Under the pieces are notes generated by a model that was not told the DNA's origin, did no database searches, and saw nothing but the letters and a program-made list of their open reading frames with translations. A DNA stretch of 13,704 bases from Acidobacteriota bacterium (lineage in GTDB: Bacteria > Acidobacteriota > Vicinamibacteria > Vicinamibacterales > UBA2999): contig CANIBQ010000116.1 of the NCBI GenBank assembly GCA_947465645.1, positions 1-13,704 on the forward strand, in the 5' to 3' direction. The position numbers and the translations under genes were made by a program. The number at the start of each line of letters is the position of its first letter. Positions within the stretch are counted from its first letter, which is position 1. Shown one piece after another: positions 6,558 through 12,882 of this stretch.

Positions 6558-8061
6558 GGCTGTCTCGCTCTCTGAATAGGGTCGGTCCGTGGTCGTCCGA
6601 CGTTCCGCGGCCGCCCGCCGCGTCGAGATCCAATCCGCTATCGGTCAGCGCGAACTCGCGGAGCTCGTTCGAGTGCGCCATGCCGCGCGATTTCAGCACG
6701 TACAGCCCGCGGCGGCGGTGTCCGCTCATGATGTCGTTGGTCAGGATGATCCAGGTGTCCATCAGCGAGGAAATGGACGTTTCGGTGCGCTCGATGTCGC
6801 TGAGCCCCGGCGTGAGGCTCGTCAGCACCGCCGTGATGTTCTCGGTCTTGAGATGGTCGATCATGCGCGTCAGCATCGCCTGGACGTCTGCGAACGTGCC
6901 GACGGTCATCAGGTTGGTGACCGGGTCGAGCACGACCACCGTCGGCTTGAAGTCGGCCACGAGCAGGTGCATCGTCGCGAGGTGGGTCTCGAGCCCGTAG
7001 CGCGACGGCCGGTCGGCGTGAAATTGCAGGAGTCCGGCCTCCACCCACGGCTGGAGGTCGATGCCGATCGAGCGCATGTTGCGAAGGAGCTGGAGCGGCG
7101 ACTCCTCGAAGAGAAAGCAGAGGCAGCGCTCACCCCGACGGCAGGCGGCGTCCAGGAAATGAGCCGCGAGGCTCGTCTTTCCCGTGCCCGCTGTGCCAGA
7201 TACGAGCACGGTGCTCCCCCGGTAGTAGCCCTTCTCGCCGAGCATGCTGTCGAGGCGCGCAACCCCGGATGAGATGCGATCCAGCGGCGCCGGGTGCTGG
7301 AGGGCCATCGACGACACCGGCAGCACGCTGAGGCCCGTCGCGTCGATCAGGAATGGATACTCGTTCGTGCCGTGATGCGAGCCGCGATACTTGACAACGC
7401 GCAGGCGGCGCGTGGACACCTGGTCGTGAACGCGGTGATCGAGCAGGATGACGGCGTCCGACACGTATTCCTCGAGGCCCTGCTTGGTCAGCAGGCCCTC
7501 GCCGCGCTCGCCGGTGATGATGGCGGTGACGCCCTTGTCTTTCAGCCAGCGGAAGAGGCGCCGCAGCTCCGCACGAAGGATGGCGTCGTCCTTGAGGCCG
7601 GAAAAGAGCGATTCAATCGTGTCGAGCACGACGCGCGTGGCGCCCACGGACTGAATGGCGTAATCGAGCCTGACGAAGAGCCCTTCGAGGTCGTACTCGC
7701 CTGTTTCCTCGATCTCGCTGCGTTCCACGCGCACGTAGTCGACCGCGATCTTGCCGGACGCGATCAACGACGGGAGATCGAACCCGAGCGAGGCGACGTC
7801 GCTGGCCATCTCCTCGGCGTTCTCCTCGAACGTCATGAGCACGCCCGGTTCGTCGAACTGCGTGGCGCCGTTTACCAGGAACGTGAGCGCCAGGAGCGTC
7901 TTGCCCGAGCCGGGCCCGCCGCAGACGAGGGTCGGCCGGCCCTTCGGCAGCCCCCCGCGCGTGATCTCGTCGAGGCCACGAATGCCGGTGAGCGCCTTCG
8001 CGAGGTCCGGACCGTGAGACGGCTGTGCCTGCAAATCGACCACGCTTTTCTCGATCTCCAT
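6544..8061 (-). CDS. kaiC: KaiC circadian-clock-like ATPase/autokinase
   Basis: 505 residues from the ATG at 8061 (MEIEKS). A GTG three codons upstream lies just behind GAGGG and is a possible alternative; the frame extends further up but without KaiC-like sequence. It has two RecA-type domains. CI: Walker A GGPGSGKT at 48-55, catalytic Glu79-Glu80, Walker B aspartate Asp147. CII: Walker A GTAGTGKT at 289-296, Glu319-Glu320, Asp379. The autophosphorylation stretch reads [11 protein letters not shown], so the Ser431/Thr432 pair of Synechococcus is Ser431-Ser432 here, at identical residue numbers by chance of length. The C-terminal tail (from about 478) is Gly- and Asp-rich and does not resemble the KaiA-binding tail, in keeping with no kaiA in the window. 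KaiC forms hexamers that hydrolyse ATP slowly and autophosphorylate. It is the first gene of a four-gene operon, divergent from a Crp-type gene. Confidence 0.97.
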   Translation of the reverse strand: MEIEKSVVDLQAQPSHGPDLAKALTGIRGLDEITRGGLPKGRPTLVCGGPGSGKTLLALTFLVNGATQFDEPGVLMTFEENAEEMASDVASLGFDLPSLIASGKIAVDYVRVERSEIEETGEYDLEGLFVRLDYAIQSVGATRVVLDTIESLFSGLKDDAILRAELRRLFRWLKDKGVTAIITGERGEGLLTKQGLEEYVSDAVILLDHRVHDQVSTRRLRVVKYRGSHHGTNEYPFLIDATGLSVLPVSSMALQHPAPLDRISSGVARLDSMLGEKGYYRGSTVLVSGTAGTGKTSLAAHFLDAACRRGERCLCFLFEESPLQLLRNMRSIGIDLQPWVEAGLLQFHADRPSRYGLETHLATMHLLVADFKPTVVVLDPVTNLMTVGTFADVQAMLTRMIDHLKTENITAVLTSLTPGLSDIERTETSISSLMDTWIILTNDIMSGHRRRGLYVLKSRGMAHSNELREFALTDSGLDLDAAGGRGTSDDHGPTLFRERDSHAVV

Positions 8062-8095
8062 ACGGTTCACTACCCTCGGAAGGCCTAATACTGAG

Positions 8096-8131
8096 GGCAA
8101 TTGCCACGGCGATCTGTCCCCTATTGCACAG
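8096..8131. promoter_or_regulatory. Two dyads in the kaiC / Crp-type gene divergent region
   Basis: GGCAATTGCC at 8096-8105 is a perfect 10-bp palindrome. CTGTCCCCTATTGCACAG at 8114-8131 has CTGT and ACAG arms around ten bases, loosely like the TGT-N10-ACA spacing of Crp-family sites, though it is not the TGTGA consensus. Both lie between the divergent starts at 8061 and 8246, where a shared operator for the Crp-type protein would be expected. I see no clear -35/-10 pair in either direction. This is suggestive only. Confidence 0.25.
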
Positions 8132-8245
8132 CCGTGAACAAGGCCACACCTCGCCCGTCCGTCAGTGTCCAAAAACGCACAGACGTGACCGGTGCGATAG
8201 GCCACGATGCAGGCACACGTGAAATTGAACCGAGGGGTGCGCCGG

Positions 8246-8917
8246 ATGACATCGGACAGGACGCGGGCGAGCGCTCAGCAGGGCGCGAGCCTCCTCGAAT
8301 CCCTCCACGTGGCAAAAACCAGCGTGAGGTTCGAGGCGCTCTCGACCATCTTCGCGCAAGGCGACCGCTGTGCCGGCGTGATGTACATCGACAAGGGACG
8401 CGTCAGGCTGTCGGCGACGTCTCCGGCAGGCAAGACCGCGGTTGTTTCCGTGCTTCACGCGGGCGACCTGTTCGGCGAAGGCGCGCTCGGCGGACAGCGG
8501 CGCCGCAAATCAACCGCCGAGGCGCTCACCGACTGCACCATTACGATGGTGAAGACCGCCGAGATGCGGCGGCGGCTTCAAGGCGAGGTCGCGCTCTCGG
8601 ACTGGCTCCGGTCGCAGATGCTGGCGAGAAACGTCCGCATCGAGGAAGACATCGTCCACGAGCTCTTCAGCGGCAGCGAAAAGCGGGTCGCACGCTCCCT
8701 GCTGCTCCTGGCTGGATTCGACGAGCACCAGCAGGTGCGTCACACGCTACCGAACATCTCCCGGAACCTGCTGGCGGAGATGAGCGGCACGACGCGGGCG
8801 ACGGTCGACCGGTTGATGAACAGCTTCCGCAAGCGCGGATTCCTCGAACGCCAGACGCCGCAGAACGGCGGCGTCCAGATCCACCGCTCGATGATGAGCG
8901 TCCTCTTGACGGCGTGA
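8246..8917 (+). CDS. Crp/Fnr-family transcription regulator
   Basis: 223 residues from the ATG at 8246, chosen because GAGGGG lies eight bases upstream. An ATG at 8207 would add 13 residues but has a weaker site. The cyclic-nucleotide-binding-type fold covers about residues 22-112, with GDLFGEGALGGQRRRKSTAEA at 73-93 in the place of the phosphate-binding cassette. The arginine-serine pair that contacts cAMP in Crp is not exact here (RKST), so the ligand is uncertain. A long dimer helix (SQMLARNVRIEEDIVHELFSGSEKRVAR) leads to a winged helix with LAEMSGTTRATVDRLMNSFRKRGFLE at 176-201. There is no Fnr-type cysteine cluster. Divergence from kaiC makes it a candidate regulator of the kai operon. 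It is paralogous to the protein at 9509-10192. Confidence 0.92.
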   Translation: MTSDRTRASAQQGASLLESLHVAKTSVRFEALSTIFAQGDRCAGVMYIDKGRVRLSATSPAGKTAVVSVLHAGDLFGEGALGGQRRRKSTAEALTDCTITMVKTAEMRRRLQGEVALSDWLRSQMLARNVRIEEDIVHELFSGSEKRVARSLLLLAGFDEHQQVRHTLPNISRNLLAEMSGTTRATVDRLMNSFRKRGFLERQTPQNGGVQIHRSMMSVLLTA

Positions 8918-8925
8918 ACGTCCCT

Positions 8926-8947
8926 CCGGAGACCTGAAGGTCTCCGG
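8926..8947 (+). repeat. Perfect 9-bp hairpin with TGAA loop after the Crp-type gene
   Basis: CCGGAGACC (8926-8934), loop TGAA, GGTCTCCGG (8939-8947), starting nine bases after the stop codon at 8915-8917. There is no T-run, so a classical terminator is doubtful, though it could still stop transcription or protect the 3' end. Read from the other strand its core is CCTTCAGG, the same as in the hairpin at 9488-9505, which suggests a family of short palindromic elements. The rest of 8948-9152 shows no ORF or RNA gene that I can support. Confidence 0.55.
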
Positions 8948-9152
8948 CTACCAGGACACGACACTACCAAGGACACACACACTGACAAGCCGCCTTCGCA
9001 GCAAAACCCTTCCGCTTCATCGTGCCCATCCCTGCCTCCGGAAGCCGACTTCGACGTGACGACCTCACGTTCACGGACGACACATCCTCGGTAATCAAAT
9101 GGCTCACAGCCGATCGACAAGCTTTGATCGCCCGCCCGCGTAGGTACGAGAA

Positions 9153-9476
9153 CTACTTGATCAGCCGCCCGATGCGGGCCATGAGCTCCTGCGGATTGAA
9201 CAGCTTGGTCATGTAGTCGTCGGCGCCGAGGTCGAACGCGCGCATCACGTCCTGCTCGCGGCCGCGGCCCGACAGCACGATGATGCGCGGCCGCGGCGCG
9301 GGGCCGTCGTGAATCTGCGTCAGCACGTCGAAGCCATTCAGCTTCGGCATCATGGGGTCGAGCACGAGCGCGTCGGGCGCGTGCGCGCGCAAGGCGGCCA
9401 GCGTCTGCTCGCCATCGAAGGCCAGCACCGTCCTGGAGCCGGCGCCGCGTGCCTGCGAATCGACAATCCGCGTCAC
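9153..9476 (-). pseudogene. Receiver-domain protein, N-terminally truncated
   Basis: From a GTG at 9476 the frame gives 107 residues that match most of a CheY-like receiver: TVLAFDGEQTLAALRAHAPDALVLDPMMPKLNGFDVL holds the phosphoacceptor Asp (LDPMMP), then IIVLSG (switch Ser) and DDYMTKLFNPQEL (conserved Lys). What is missing is the first strand and the acidic pocket (usually VVDDD). The sequence begins at TRIVDSQARGAG, which in intact receivers would be inside helix 1. Upstream in frame is only the palindromic element at 9488-9505 and then the end of the preceding gene. Without the acidic pocket, Mg2+ binding and phosphorylation should fail. The ORF is intact otherwise, so it may be a recent truncation or a degenerate receiver that still binds a partner. 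No output domain is attached. Confidence 0.65.
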
Positions 9477-9487
9477 CTCGACGTAGT

Positions 9488-9505
9488 GTCCGCCTTCAGG
9501 CGGAC
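9488..9505. repeat. Perfect 7-bp hairpin with TTCA loop at the truncation point of the receiver gene
   Basis: GTCCGCC (9488-9494), loop TTCA, GGCGGAC (9499-9505). It lies in the 32-bp gap between the stop of the Crp-type gene (9509-9511) and the start of the truncated receiver (9476). Its CCTTCAGG core is the same as in the hairpin at 8926-8947. It may double as a 3' stem for the Crp-type transcript. There is no T-run. Confidence 0.55.
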
Positions 9506-9508
9506 CCT

Positions 9509-10192
9509 TCAGTCGTGGAGGACGACGGTGAGGAGGGAGCTGTTGACCTTGATGTCGCCGCCGTTGTATTCGATGAACCCCAGGTCGCGGAACTTGTTCA
9601 TGAAAAAATTCACCCGCGACCTGGTCGTGCCGACTATCTCCGCGAAGGTCTCCTGCGACAGCTTCGGCAGGGGGAGCGGCTGGTCTTCCTTGCCATACCG
9701 CGCCAGCAACAAGAGCGCGCGCGCGAGGCGCTTCTCGCTGGAGTTGAAGAGCTGATCGATGAGGTCTTCCTCGATGCGGATATTTCGCGCGAGCATGTGC
9801 GTCAGGAACCGATCCGCCAGGTCGGGCTCCTTGTGGAGCATCTCGAGCATCTGGGGCTTTTCGATGACTAGGACCGTGCTCGCGCTGAGCACTGACGCGG
9901 TCGCCATGCGCCGCGGCTGCCCGGCGAGACAGCCCTCGCCGAAGAAGTCACCAGGCCCGAGGATGGCCACGACCGCTTCCTTCCCTGTCCGCGAGAGCAC
10001 CGAGAGCTTGATGCTGCCAAGCTGCACGTAGAACACGTCGGTGGCCGGATCGCCCTGTGAGAAGACGACGGCTGACCGCGCGAACTTGGTGATTCTTCTC
10101 TTGATGCCCGCTGAGTCGAGGAACTTCTTCAGTTCGAAGGGCGGGATCGGTTGGAGTTCGGTGGCCGCCTTCGCGGCCTTCTTCGGCGGCAT
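9509..10192 (-). CDS. Crp/Fnr-family transcription regulator, second paralogue
   Basis: 227 residues from the ATG at 10192, with a weak GCAGAG before it. After a Lys/Ala-rich start, the cyclic-nucleotide-binding-type domain covers about 25-120, with FSQGDPATDVFYVQLGSIKL at 44-63 and GDFFGEGCLAGQPRRMATASV at 81-101. The dimer helix HMLARNIRIEEDLIDQLFNSSEKRLARALLLLA is nearly the same as in the protein at 8246-8917. The winged helix holds FAEIVGTTRSRVNFFMNKFRDLGFIEYNG at 183-211. As in its paralogue, no iron-sulfur cysteine cluster is present and the cAMP-contact residues are not canonical. It probably senses a nucleotide or acts without ligand. The short spacing to the truncated receiver suggests they were once co-transcribed. 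Confidence 0.92.
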   Translation of the reverse strand: MPPKKAAKAATELQPIPPFELKKFLDSAGIKRRITKFARSAVVFSQGDPATDVFYVQLGSIKLSVLSRTGKEAVVAILGPGDFFGEGCLAGQPRRMATASVLSASTVLVIEKPQMLEMLHKEPDLADRFLTHMLARNIRIEEDLIDQLFNSSEKRLARALLLLARYGKEDQPLPLPKLSQETFAEIVGTTRSRVNFFMNKFRDLGFIEYNGGDIKVNSSLLTVVLHD

Positions 10193-10200
10193 CTCTGCGG

Positions 10201-10226
10201 ATTATGTCACGTCCAAAAGACGTCAA
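10201..10226 (-). promoter_or_regulatory. Possible promoter of the second Crp-type gene
   Basis: On the minus strand TTGACG (10226-10221) and CATAAT (10206-10201) stand eight bases before the ATG region. The spacer is only 14 bases, shorter than the usual 16-18, so this is weak. The spacer itself contains GACGT and ACGTC around TTTTG, a small dyad that could be an operator. Confidence 0.25.
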
Positions 10227-10235
10227 ATGCCGGAA

Positions 10236-10270
10236 CACGGGTCACAGGCGCTTCTCACCTGTGACCCGTG
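10236..10270 (-). terminator. 13-bp perfect hairpin after the lipoprotein gene
   Basis: CACGGGTCACAGG (10236-10248) and CCTGTGACCCGTG (10258-10270) are exact reverse complements with a nine-base loop. It lies 14 bases beyond the stop codon of the lipoprotein gene (10285-10287), where a terminator is expected. On the minus strand the hairpin is followed by a T-containing but not T-rich stretch, so termination may need Rho or be inefficient. Confidence 0.6.
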
Positions 10271-10284
10271 ATGATCTGAGCGAG

Positions 10285-11007
10285 CTAGCTCATCCTTACG
10301 CGCACCGTCAATGGTGCCGTCAACGTCGTCGTGACGTCCGCACCCGGTGCGAGACGCATTTCCTTGCCCTTGGTCGCGAGCACGACGCCGGTGCCGGCGC
10401 CGCCGCCAACGACCGCGCCCTTGGCCGCGCCGTCCTTGCCGCCAAGCAGCCCGCCGATGATCGCACCCGCGCCGGCACCGATGCCGATCTTGGTTGCATC
10501 CTCACCCTTGGTCGCCGGCGCCATGCGCGAGACCGCCGCGGTCTGCATGTCGTAGCGGTCGCCGCCGGTGGTCAGCCTGTCGAAACGGAACGCGATCTCC
10601 GCGCGTCCCTTGACGCGCCCCGAGTCGTCCGCGAGCGTCACGTTGCCATCCACGGTGGAACCCGCGGGCACCACGTTACGGCCGTCGATCGTCACGGCCT
10701 GGGTGAGCTCAGCGCTGACGGCATCTTCCACCTGGCTGGTGTCGGACGCGACTGCACTCGTCAGGGTCAGGTGGAGGGTGGTGCCGGACGGAATCGTCAC
10801 CTCGCGAAAACGCGGCACCGCCGCGGCCCTCGGCGCCGCCGGGCGCGTCTCTGCTGCCCTGGATCGCGCCGGCCTGGACTGTTCCTCACTCGCGGCCGCG
10901 CTGTTGACCGCGGCGTCCGCGGGGATGGCGTCGCTATCGGCACTCGTGGTGCCGCACGCGGTAACAAACATCGCAGAGCCGAGGATCACGTACAGAAATT
11001 TTGACAT
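10285..11007 (-). CDS. Glycine-zipper outer-membrane-type lipoprotein
   Basis: 240 residues from the ATG at 11007. Residues 1-17 are a lipoprotein signal (FLYVILGSAMFVTA) with the lipobox V-T-A-C, so Cys18 is the lipidation site. Residues 20-65 are a low-complexity Ala/Ser/Arg/Pro linker. Residues 68-162 form a beta-rich soluble domain (VTIPSGTTLHLTLTSAVASDTSQVEDAVSAEL, then VVPAGSTVDGNVT). Residues 174-208 are a glycine zipper (IGIGAGAGAIIGGLLGG...GAVVGGGAGTG), which can insert in or oligomerise on a membrane. The end (RLAPGADVTTTLTAPLTVRV) resembles the final strand of such proteins. A role in envelope integrity is likely by family resemblance; no enzyme motif is present. The gene is divergent from the small ORF at 11180. 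Confidence 0.85.
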   Translation of the reverse strand: MSKFLYVILGSAMFVTACGTTSADSDAIPADAAVNSAAASEEQSRPARSRAAETRPAAPRAAAVPRFREVTIPSGTTLHLTLTSAVASDTSQVEDAVSAELTQAVTIDGRNVVPAGSTVDGNVTLADDSGRVKGRAEIAFRFDRLTTGGDRYDMQTAAVSRMAPATKGEDATKIGIGAGAGAIIGGLLGGKDGAAKGAVVGGGAGTGVVLATKGKEMRLAPGADVTTTLTAPLTVRVRMS

Positions 11008-11044
11008 TGGGTAGATGGTAGCTGCTCCTGAGCGGCGGGTCTGT

Positions 11045-11148
11045 GCTGTTGTGAACAGCTATCGCAATTCGGGGGATCTTTCGACGAGCCGGGCAGCTCT
11101 GCTGTTGGCAACCCCAGCTTTCGGGGGTGATGTGCACTCCGGTACATC
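11045..11148. promoter_or_regulatory. Dyads in the 172-bp divergent region between the lipoprotein gene and the small ORF
   Basis: Three short dyads are visible: GCTGTT/AACAGC at 11045-11059 around three bases, CCCC/GGGG at 11112-11126 around AGCTTTC, and GATGT/ACATC at 11129-11148 around ten bases. The last has the size of a site for a dimeric regulator. No convincing promoter hexamers stand out on either strand. These may be operators or chance in GC-rich DNA. Confidence 0.25.
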
Positions 11149-11179
11149 GGCGCCCGCAGCCTGGCCGCTACTCTAGGGC

Positions 11180-11371
11180 ATGGCAAGTGAACGAGATAAC
11201 GCTGTTGAGCGGCAGGCGCGCATCGAGGCGATGATCGACCAGTTTCGCGAGGCTCAGCAGCGCCGGATCGTGCAGCGCGGAATTGCGGCATGGAAGCGGG
11301 CCGAGGCGACGCAGATGGCCATGGCCTGCGGACCGCGGCTCCCGCTCGAGAAGATCCACTCGCTAGACTAG
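11180..11371 (+). CDS. Small helical, charged protein of unknown function
   Basis: 63 residues from the ATG at 11180, with only a weak TAGGG before it. Residues 5-50 alternate Glu, Arg, Gln and Ala with hydrophobic residues (RQARIEAMIDQFREAQQRRIVQRGIAAWKRAEATQMAMA), which predicts one long amphipathic helix or a coiled coil. There is no signal peptide or membrane segment. Its TAG stop (11369-11371) shares a CTAG palindrome with the stop of the ORF on the opposite strand. I do not recognise a family. Confidence 0.5.
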   Translation: MASERDNAVERQARIEAMIDQFREAQQRRIVQRGIAAWKRAEATQMAMACGPRLPLEKIHSLD

Positions 11372-11673
11372 TGCACCGTGCGCGGCAGAAGATCCCAGTC
11401 CTTCTGCGCGCCCGCGAGCAGCGACGCGCCGGCCCGCTCGGGCGCCGGGCTCGGCCGCGCGTCGAGCAGCGCGATCAGGTGCGGCACGGCCGACACTGAG
11501 GCCGGCGAGAAATACACGGCGTTGTCGTCGCTCGTCGTGAACAGGCACGCGCCATCCGGATCGCCGGCGCCGATCATCGCCTCCGCAAACTGATCCCGAA
11601 TCGCCATCACATAACCGGACGAGACCTGCTCGGCGGTCAGCCCCGCCCGGTACCAGACGCCTGAGGTGCCCAC
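11368..11673 (-). CDS. Conserved-looking hypothetical protein downstream of tcuB
   Basis: 101 residues from a GTG at 11673; no clear ribosome site is visible. The sequence looks like a compact soluble alpha/beta protein: GYVMAIRDQFAEAMIGAGDPDGACLFTTSDDNAVYFSPASVSAVPHLIALLDARP. It has no signal peptide, no membrane segment and one cysteine (in GACLF). It follows tcuB on the same strand after 45 bases that contain part of a heptanucleotide repeat, so it may be the last gene of that operon or have its own promoter. Function unknown. Start is uncertain. Confidence 0.6.
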   Translation of the reverse strand: MGTSGVWYRAGLTAEQVSSGYVMAIRDQFAEAMIGAGDPDGACLFTTSDDNAVYFSPASVSAVPHLIALLDARPSPAPERAGASLLAGAQKDWDLLPRTVH

Positions 11674-11693
11674 GCAGGCAGCTTACACCGTGA

Positions 11694-11742
11694 GGCTCTG
11701 GGCTCTGGGCTCTAGGCTTTAGGCTCTGGGCTCTGGGCTTTG
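11694..11742. repeat. Seven tandem copies of a 7-bp unit across the end of tcuB
   Basis: Consecutive units read GGCTCTG, GGCTCTG, GGCTCTA, GGCTTTA, GGCTCTG, GGCTCTG, GGCTTTG, differing at two positions only. On the coding (minus) strand of tcuB the first three units encode the last residues and the fourth, TAAAGCC, supplies the TAA stop at 11721-11719; the next unit carries a TAG in the register of the units. The unit is not a multiple of three, so copy-number change within the coding part would shift the frame. Confidence 0.9.
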
Positions 11743-12882
11743 GGCGCGGAACTTCAGCAACGCGGCAGTTCGGTAGAAGCCGTGGACGAATTTTCCGTAC
11801 GGCAGGGTCAGAAACAGCGCCAGCACCGTAGCGAGGTGCGTGATGAGCAGGGTGCTCATGAAGGTGAAGTCGCGGAACACGAGCAGAGCCAGACCAGTGA
11901 CGCTCGTCAGCAGCAACAGCGCGATGAACGATTCGTCGAGACCATCCTGCGCGCGGCCTCCAAGCGCCGGGTCACGCCTGCGGCGTAGCGCGAGAAGCCC
12001 GGCGGGGCCGACGACGAGCCCGAGACCGCCGGCCGTGCCGAGGACGACGGGCACGCTCGTATACGCGTGCGGGGCGATCCACCCGAACCCGTGATGGTAG
12101 ACGGCGGCAGACGTGGTCGAGGCCAGGCAGAGCATGAAGCCGTAAAAGGTGCAGTGGTGAAACCAGCGGCGCCACGGCGAGCGCTGCTCCTCTCCCGACG
12201 CGCAATCGACCCCGCTGCCGTGCAGGTGCCGAAGCGTGAGGACGTCGCGCAGCGCCAGCGAGGCGCCACCAGGTTCAGGCTCCCTCGACTCCGCTCGGGA
12301 CAAGCCAATCTGACGCCGGAAGCGGTGCACGCCGATCGCGAGCGCGACGATGACGAACAGGGATACCCCGCCGAAGAGCGACACCATGACGTCGTAGGAC
12401 ACGACGGAGTAAAAATCGGAGGGCGGCGGGTCCACTCCGCTGGAGAGCAGCATGATCGCGACGAGTCCTACCACGAGGCTCATCGCCGTCAGGAGCCCCT
12501 GGCGCCGGAACGCGACGCCGAGGAAGCGCGGCCAGCAGTAGTCCTCGTAGGTCTGCAGCCGAATCTCCGACAGTGTCTTCGGCACGTTGATGCCGAACTC
12601 GTGCGGCGGCGCGTACTGGCACGCGTACAGGCACTCCCCGCAGTTGTGACAGAGGTTCGCCAGGTACGCGAGATCCGCCTTGCCGAACACGAGGCGCTCT
12701 TCCATCGCCGGAAACACGGGGCAGTACTGCTCGCAGTACCGGCAGGCGTTGCACACCGTCATCACGTGCTGGCCGTCGTGGAAGACGGCGTGAAACACGT
12801 CGCCTGTGGAGCCGACGGTGTCACCCCTCGACTCCGCTCGGGGTGACCCTGAGCCCGTCGAAGGGTCAGGTCCGCTGGACAT
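11719..12882 (-). CDS. tcuB: Tricarballylate/citrate utilisation protein TcuB (Fe-S, membrane electron carrier)
   Basis: 387 residues from the ATG at 12882, which has AGGAGG nine bases upstream inside the end of tcuA. TcuB reoxidises the FADH2 of TcuA and passes electrons to the quinone pool. It has two 4Fe-4S motifs: C44-x2-C47-x2-C50-x3-C54-P and C78-x2-C81-x2-C84-x3-C88. About six membrane spans follow (roughly 124-146, 162-185, 241-262, 275-299, 318-336, 341-361), with histidines at 242/243, 263/264 and 349 as possible haem ligands. Oddities: residues about 5-22 and 194-203 are encoded by palindromic elements, both giving the peptide RAESR; the second falls in the loop between spans 2 and 3. 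The C-terminus ends inside a heptanucleotide repeat. The core motifs are intact, so the protein is probably functional. Confidence 0.92.
   Translation of the reverse strand: MSSGPDPSTGSGSPRAESRGDTVGSTGDVFHAVFHDGQHVMTVCNACRYCEQYCPVFPAMEERLVFGKADLAYLANLCHNCGECLYACQYAPPHEFGINVPKTLSEIRLQTYEDYCWPRFLGVAFRRQGLLTAMSLVVGLVAIMLLSSGVDPPPSDFYSVVSYDVMVSLFGGVSLFVIVALAIGVHRFRRQIGLSRAESREPEPGGASLALRDVLTLRHLHGSGVDCASGEEQRSPWRRWFHHCTFYGFMLCLASTTSAAVYHHGFGWIAPHAYTSVPVVLGTAGGLGLVVGPAGLLALRRRRDPALGGRAQDGLDESFIALLLLTSVTGLALLVFRDFTFMSTLLITHLATVLALFLTLPYGKFVHGFYRTAALLKFRAQSPEPRA
12282..12299. repeat. Copy of an 18-bp element inside tcuB
   Basis: CCCTCGACTCCGCTCGGG here is identical over 18 bp to 12825-12842. On the coding strand it is read in the same frame in both places and gives RAESR. 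It falls in a cytoplasmic loop of TcuB, where an insertion would be tolerated. Confidence 0.75.
12820..12868. repeat. Two overlapping palindromic elements at the tcuA/tcuB junction
   Basis: Element 1 has arms GTCACCCC (12820-12827) and GGGGTGAC (12840-12847) around TCGACTCCGCTC. Element 2 has arms TGACCCT (12844-12850) and AGGGTCA (12862-12868) around GAGCCCGTCGA. They share four bases. On the coding strand the far arm begins TGACCCT, and this TGA is the stop codon of tcuA, while the whole block encodes residues about 5-22 of TcuB. The pattern resembles the dispersed CCCTTCGAC...CTCAGGG type of repeat seen in many GC-rich genomes (from memory, not searched). Confidence 0.75.

Noticed and set aside
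6589..8088. Plus-strand open frames opposite kaiC
   Set aside because: Shadows of a well-supported gene; sequences are Arg/His/Val-rich with no domain.
8740..9120. Minus-strand frame of 126 codons over the end of the Crp-type gene and the gap after it
   Set aside because: Two thirds of its protein-like length overlaps the Crp-type gene; the remainder shows no domain and includes the palindromic hairpin.
10204..11004. 266-codon plus-strand frame opposite the lipoprotein gene
   Set aside because: The minus strand has a clear lipobox and glycine zipper; the plus frame is an Arg/Gly-rich shadow.
12067..12846. 259-codon plus-strand frame opposite tcuB
   Set aside because: Antisense to the iron-sulfur and membrane parts of TcuB; no motif and no ribosome site of note.
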